From Macrostomum hystrix (lineage: Eukaryota; Platyhelminthes; Macrostomidae): a DNA stretch of 64,000 nt. The position numbers and the translations under genes were made by a program. The notes beneath the pieces were generated by a model. That model was not told the origin of the DNA, ran no database searches, and was given only the letters and a program-made list of their open reading frames with translations. This document shows, piece by piece, positions 58,015 to 64,000 of the stretch. The DNA lies in assembly GCA_950097015.1 (NCBI GenBank), contig CATNEN010000008.1, positions 4,486,001 to 4,550,000 of the forward strand. Direction: 5' to 3'. The first letter of the stretch is position 1. Each line of letters begins with the position of its first letter.

Positions 58015-58325
58015 AATCTGCTTTCTATTCCCCACTTTCTATTCCCCACTTTCTATTCCCCACTTTCTATTCCCCACTTTCTATTCCCCCCTTTCTATTC
58101 CCCACTTTCTATTCCCCACTTTCTATTCCCCACTTTCTATTCCCCACTTTCTATTCCCCACTTTCTATTCCCCACTTTCTATTCCCCACTTTCTATTCCC
58201 CACTTTCTATTCCCCACTTTCTATTCCCCACTTTCTATTCCCACTTTCTATTCCCCACTTTCTATTCCCCACTTTCTATTCCCCACTTTCTATTCCCCAC
58301 TTTGTTATCCCAGTCTTCTATTCCT
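58015..58325. repeat. 14-bp minisatellite next to a splice donor
   Basis: About 21 copies of tttctattccccac. It begins about 10 bases after the GTGAGA donor of exon 2 at 58010. Confidence 0.95.
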
Positions 58326-59040
58326 AACTTTCTATTCTCTATCATCCATTCCCCACTTTCTATACCCTAATTTGTAATCCCCAGTTTCTAAATCCCAATT
58401 TCTGTAATCCCTGCTTTCTCAGCGCCTCTCCAAATAAATTCTGCCTGGAATCCATTACAGCGACACTTAGCCAATTCGAATTGTCCACTCGAGTATCATA
58501 AGCGCATCCTACACAGATTAGATGGATGGATGAATGGTTGCCATGGAGCCCATCGCTGAGTCACTGTCGCCTATAGCCGAATTCCTGTTCAATGTTGACG
58601 TCGCAAAGCAGCAAATAAAAGTGTTATAGGGAAGTGTTTTCGCGCGGTCAGCAACAGCAGCGGCTGCACAGCTGGAGTCGAGGGCTGTGGTGATGAATGC
58701 GAGGGACTCCCCGCTGGTCTCTGGCTCAGATGTCACTCCCCAAAACTGCTTGGCTACGGGGCAAAGCGTTTTACTTTTTTGCTTGTTTCAAAATTTCAAA
58801 AGAATCGGGCAACGATTAACCCGGAATAGTCAAATCATAGTAAACAGAGAGACTGCGAGACAGTTAAATATTAGATTGACTGACAGATATGCCAAATTCT
58901 ACATCCGTATACAAATGTCCGATCAATGATTCAACCCGAAAAAAATATATTTAATTGGACAGCCTTCTACACCATTCTACACTACAGATAATAGACTATT
59001 ATCTTCGAGAATTATAAGATGGTTTATAAATATGAAATAA
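58326..59040 (+). other. Possible further exon of the secreted protein
   Basis: A ctgcacag acceptor at 58671 opens a frame in matching phase through 58929. No donor or family pattern confirms it. The rest is unique DNA. Confidence 0.25.
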
Positions 59041-59044
59041 GATC

Positions 59045-61485
59045 GTCTGTTCTAAGAAAGATAATCTTCTAAACTAAGAAAGAAGATCGTCTCTCTTTTC
59101 TAAGAAAGAAGATCGTCTCTCTTTTCTAAGAAAGAAGATCGTCTCTCTTTTCTAAGAAAGAAGATCGTCTCTCTTTTCTAAGAAAGAAGATCGTCTCTCT
59201 TTTCTAAGAAAGAAGATCGCCTCTTTGTTCTAAGAAAGAAGATCGCCTCTTTGTTCTAAGAAAGAAGATCGTCTCTTTGTTCTAAGAAAGAAGATCGTCT
59301 CTCTTTTCTAAGAAAGAAGATCGCCTCTTTGTTCTAAGAAAGAAGATCGTCTCTCTTTTCTAAGAAAGAAGATCGTCTCTTTGTTCTAAGAGAGAAGATC
59401 GTCTCTTTGTTCTAAGAAAGAAGATCGTCTCTTTGTTCTAAGAAAGAAGATCGCCTCTTTGTTCTAAGAAAGAAGATCGTCTCTCTTTTCTAAGAAAGAA
59501 GATCGTCTCTTTGTTCTAAGAGAGAAGATCGTCTCTTTGTTCTAAGAAAGAAGATCGTCTCTCTTTTCTAAGAAAGAAGATCGTCTCTTTGTTCTAAGAA
59601 AGAAGATCGTCTCTCTTTTCTAAGAAAGAAGATCGCCTCTTTGTTCTAAGAAAGAAGATCGTCTCTTTGTTCTAAGAAAGAAGATCGTCTCTTTGTTCTA
59701 AGAAAGAAGATCGTCTCTTTGTTCTAAGAAAGAAGATCGTCTCTTTGTTCTAAGAAAGAAGATCGTCTCTCTTTTCTAAGAAAGAAGATCGTCTCTCTTT
59801 TCTAAGAAAGAAGATCGCCTCTTTGTTCTAAGAAAGAAGATCGTCTCTCTTTTCTAAGAAAGAAGATCGCCTCTTTGTTCTAAGAAAGAAGATCGTCTCT
59901 TTGTTCTAAGAAAGAAGATCGTCTCTTTGTTCTAAGAAAGAAGATCGTCTCTCTTTTCTAAGAAAGAAGATCGTCTCTCTTTTCTAAGAAAGAAGATCGC
60001 CTCTTTGTTCTAAGAAAGAAGATTGTCTCTCTTTTCTAAGAAAGAAGATCGCCTCTTTGTTCTAAGAAAGAAGATCGTCTCTTTGTTCTAAGAAAGAAGA
60101 TCGTCTCTTTGTTCTAAGAAAGAAGATCGTCTCTTTGTTCTAAGAAAGAAGATCGTCTCTTTGCTCTAAGAAAGAAGATCGTCTCTTTGTTCTAAGAAAG
60201 AAGATCGTCTCTCTTTTCTAAGAAAGAAGATCGTCTCTCTTTTCTAAGAAAGAAGATCGTCTCTCTTTTCTAAGAAAGAAGATCGTCTCTCTTTTCTAAG
60301 AAAGAAGATCGTCTCTCTTTTCTAAGAAAGAAGATCGCCTCTCTTTTCTAAGAAAGAAGATCGTCTCTCTTTTCTAAGAAAGAAGATCGCCTCTCTTTTC
60401 TAAGAAAGAAGATCGCCTCTTTGTTCTAAGAAAGAAGATCGTCTCTCTTTTCTAAGAAAGAAGATCGTCTCTCTTTTCTAAGAAAGAAGATCGCCTCTTT
60501 GTTCTAAGAAAGAAGATCGTCTCTTTTCTAAGAAAGAAGATCGTCTCTTTGTTCTAAGAAAGAAGATCGTCTCTCTTTTCAAAGAAAGAAGATCGTCTCT
60601 TTGTTCTAAGAAAGAAGATCGTCTCTCTTTTCAAAGAAAGAAGATCGTCTCTTTGTTCTAAGAAAGAAGATCGGCTCTTTGTTCTAAGAAAGAAGATCGC
60701 CTCTTTGTTCTAAGAAAAAAGATCGCCTCTTTTTATAAGAAAGAAGATCGTCTCTTTGTTCTACGAAAGAAGATCGTCTCTCTTTTCTAAGAAAGAAGAT
60801 CGTCTCTTTGTTCTAAGAAAGAAGATCGTCTCTCTTTTCTAAGAAAGAAGATCGCCTCTTTGTTCTAAGAAAGAAGATCGTCTCTCTTTTTTAAGAAAGA
60901 AGATCGTCTCTTTTTTCTAAGAAAGAAGATCGTCTCTCTTTTCTAAGAAAGAAGATCGTCTCTCTTTTCTAAGAAAGAAGATCGCCTCTTTGTTCTAAGA
61001 AAGAAGATCGTCTCTTTTCTAAGAAAGAAGATCGCCTCTTTGTTCTAAGAAAGAAGATCGTCTCTTTGTTCTAAGAAAGAAGATCGCCTCTTTGTTCTAA
61101 GAAAGAAGATCGCCTCTTTGTTCTAAGAAAAAAGATCGTCTCTCTTTTCTAAGAAAGAAGATCGTCTCTTTGTTCTACGAAAGAAGATCGTCTCTCTTTT
61201 CTAAGAAAGAAGATCGTCTCTTTGTTCTAAGAAAGAAGATCGTCTCTCTTTTCTAAGAAAGAAGATCGTCTCTCTTTTCTAAGAAAAAAGATCGCCTCTT
61301 TTTCTAAGAAAGAAGATCGTCTCTCTTTTCTAAGAAAGAAGATCGTCTCTTTGTTCTAAGAAAGAAGATCGTCTCTCTTTTCTAAGAAAGAAGATCGTCT
61401 CTCTTTTCTAAGAAAGAAGATCGTCTCTTTGTTCTAAGAAAGAAGATCGTCTCTCTTTTTTTAAGAAAGACGATCTTCTATTCTT
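59045..61485. repeat. 26-bp minisatellite, 2.4 kb, units partly self-complementary
   Basis: About 93 copies of a unit containing aagaaagaagatcgtctc and ending in tttgttct or tcttttct. A purine half faces a pyrimidine half, so a unit can pair with itself. Single changes (cgcctc, agagaagatc, caaag) recur in ordered blocks. Confidence 0.96.
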
Positions 61486-62230
61486 AGAAAATAAACTGTC
61501 TCATTAAAACAACAATGAATACGATCTATTTTAGGTAAGAAATTTCTAAACCATTTAAAAAAAGTGTCCTTTTTTCTTTACAGAACTCACATCTCGATGA
61601 CCTTTATGCAATAGGCACAAAGGCAACAGGCAGTATATATTTTTTAACAATGACAAAGACTTGATTAGGAAATCTGCCATCGAAGTCCCAAAATTTCCAA
61701 CCTTCATGCCACCCGGGTGTGTCCTCCTCCTTTTACTGGAAGAGAATCTGAGAGAAGAAATACTTTTATAGATAAGAAATAATTCACAAACACTCAGATC
61801 TGATGAATGATTTTATCTGTGATATCGGCTGCATCCAACCTCAGCACCTCACTGCGAAAGCTTGAGTGACTATGAAGGGTGTCAGCCAGCTAAATGAGCT
61901 CAACTTCCTGTTTTTTATACTCGTAGAAATATTTTCTGAAGCCACTCGGCAAGCGGAAAATGCCTCGGGAGAGGAGTGGTTAAGAGAGTGAGTGCAATGC
62001 ATTGATTGCACACGTTGCCAAATGTATAGATGGGGTTAAGTTCATAACACTGAAACTGAACCAAAGTGTCACCATTCTCAACTTCAACTCAAAATTCAAT
62101 ACAGTAATTGATTGATTCTGATAGTATCTTTTCTAATGCGTTTTGAAAAGCTCAATTGTCATTCAGTGCCGTGATTGTTAATGAGGTAGAAGAGGTGATC
62201 GATTGATTGAAACTGATTTGGACAGATAGA
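61486..62230. other. Unique DNA, no gene seen
   Basis: About 0.75 kb. No coding segment was recognised. Confidence 0.35.
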
Positions 62231-62232
62231 AA

Positions 62233-62456
<224 letters not shown>

Positions 62457-62970
62457 CACAAATCTCAGCCAAATTGGTCCATAATTGGCTAACATTGATG
62501 GTGAAAGTGTTTGCAGTCCGTCGGCCATTGCGCAATTCTCAGAGTGGCATGGCGAGTGTTTGTGTGTGAATTGGCACCGAACCCTCTTGACCCGGTGAGA
62601 GCCAATCCAGGCAAACTTTACCAAGTTTTCTGCTACAACTTTTTTTTACTTCAGCAAATTTGATAATGCAATCAGGAAAGCTTCTATTGACAGATTCAAC
62701 GCAAATCTTTCTACTGCTGAAGTGGGATTTTATCCCTGGCAGCCACACTAGCACTGGGAAGCCAAGTTGATTAGTCCTATTATCGAGATATTTGCCGGCT
62801 GCTGACTCAATCACGCCACGGCCCACTGACTTTCCTTAGCAAAACTGTTTCACATTTTTTTCTAGTTTACTTTGAGCAGTCGCAATTCTCTACTCCATCA
62901 CACTGAGCGTTGGTAATCCAACACTGCAATTTTTTGTTAGCACCATTCACTCTCTATACAATATCCCAAT
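62457..62970. other. Unique DNA, no gene seen
   Basis: No splice-bounded coding segment or family signal. Confidence 0.35.
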
Positions 62971-62974
62971 TCAT

Positions 62975-63690
62975 TCTCAGATTTCTCTTTCTGTTCCACT
63001 ACCCTTCTCTCCTCCCCTCTGTTCCTTTACCCTTCTCTCCTCCCCTCTGTTCCTCTACCCTTCTCTCCTCCCCTCTGTTCCTCTACCCTTCTCTCCTCCC
63101 CTCTGTTCCTCTACCCTTCTCTCCTCCCCTCTGTTCCTCTACCCTTCTCTCCTCCCCTCTGTTCATCTACCCCTCTCTCCTCCCCTGTTCATCTACCCCT
63201 CTCCTCCCCTGTTCATCTACCCCTCTCTCCTCCCTTGTTTATCTACCCCTCTCTCCTCCCCTGTTCATCTACCCCTCTCTCCTCCCCTGTTCATCTACCC
63301 CTCTCTCCTCCCCTGTTCATCTACCCCTCTCCTCCCCTGTTCATCTACCCCACTCACCTCCCCTGTTCATCTACCCCTCTCACCTCCCCTGTTCATCTAC
63401 CGCTCTCACCTCCCCTGTTCATCTACCCCTCTCACCTCTCCTGTTCATCTACCCCTCTCTCCTCCCCTGTTCATCTACCCCTCTCACCTCCCCTGTTTAT
63501 CTACCCCTCTCTCCTCCCCTGTTCATCTACCCCTCTCTCCTCCCTTGTTTATCTACCCCTCTCTCCTCCCCTGTTCATCTACCCCTCTCTCCTCCCCTGT
63601 TCCTCTACCCCTCTCTCCTCACTTTTGTTCCTCTACCCCTCTCTCCTCCCCTGTTCCTCTACCCCTCTCTCTACCCCCTTCTTAGCCTCC
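62975..63690. repeat. 21-26-bp pyrimidine-rich minisatellite
   Basis: Units of ctcctcccctctgttcctct on the left and ctcctcccctgttcatctac on the right. The strand is almost pure pyrimidine. Confidence 0.95.
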
Positions 63691-64000
63691 AAGCTCTCAG
63701 ATTTCTCTTCTTTCAAAAACATCCCCTAATCCTAACCCGATAATCAAACGTTTTCAAAATGAAGCTTCAACTAGCAATACGAGATGTGGCTAGAATTGAA
63801 ATCTTAAAATTTTTTGGAGGGTAGATAAAAGACGTATAGGAAGAAAGACAGAGAGAGGAACCAAGCTAGGGAGAAAAATCCCCTATATGACAAGATTCCC
63901 CCCATTTAAAAGCATCGGTACGGAGGGAGGAGTAACATTTTTTAAAGGCAAGTTCTAAAAGCATGGCACGGTCGGACACACAATCGGTCGGTCATGACTA
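63691..64000. other. Window end, no feature seen
   Basis: About 300 bases of unique DNA with no recognised gene. Confidence 0.35.

Overview
The window is nuclear DNA of an invertebrate animal. It holds intron-containing, GC3-rich genes for metazoan families (an innexin, TNF-type ligands, flotillin-1, nicalin, an FGF-like factor), GT-AG splice sites, tRNA-derived SINEs, a LINE remnant and very many minisatellites. Innexin together with TNF and FGF ligands points to a protostome. A lophotrochozoan or free-living flatworm would fit, but that placement is a guess. By rough count about one third of the 64 kb is tandem repeat, with unit lengths mostly 12-32 bp.

Layout. 0-6.3 kb: two TNF-superfamily-like ligand genes head to head, one intronless on the minus strand (1246-2043) and one with four exons on the plus strand (3452-5998). 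6.3-12.3 kb: a minus-strand GT32-type glycosyltransferase whose coding exons join exactly into 417 codons, with a candidate 5' exon near 12.1 kb. 12.8-15.9 kb: gene-free arrays. 16.2-19.0 kb: a four-exon innexin (minus), divergent from an unrecognised three-exon gene (19.6-21.8 kb, plus). 23.6-27.3 kb: nicalin (minus, four exons) with SINEs in its third intron. 27.4-32 kb: an AT-rich stretch almost free of arrays. 32.1-33.7 kb: a secreted protein that is almost pure Asp/Glu after its first 60 residues (minus). 34.8-36.3 kb: a decayed Jockey/R1-type LINE. 36.9-41.1 kb: flotillin-1 (plus) with a GC-AG first intron. 42.4-45.5 kb: a SINE, then two exons that resemble FGF8-type growth factor, each next to a large array. 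45.8-46.4 kb: GC-rich, probably coding, frame unresolved. 47-64 kb: mainly arrays, with the first two exons of a small secreted cysteine-containing protein at 52191 and 57881-58009.

The genes do not form one pathway, although several act in cell-cell communication (TNF ligands, innexin, FGF-like, secreted proteins) and two in membrane organisation or biogenesis (flotillin, nicalin). The most striking property is architectural. About half of the introns I could delimit carry a private minisatellite, and it usually starts within about 10-100 bases of the 5' splice site. Most long open frames in the window are these arrays read through, because the unit length is a multiple of three. They are not genes.

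All exon borders were set by hand from splice consensus, reading frame and remembered family sequence. No alignment or search was run.
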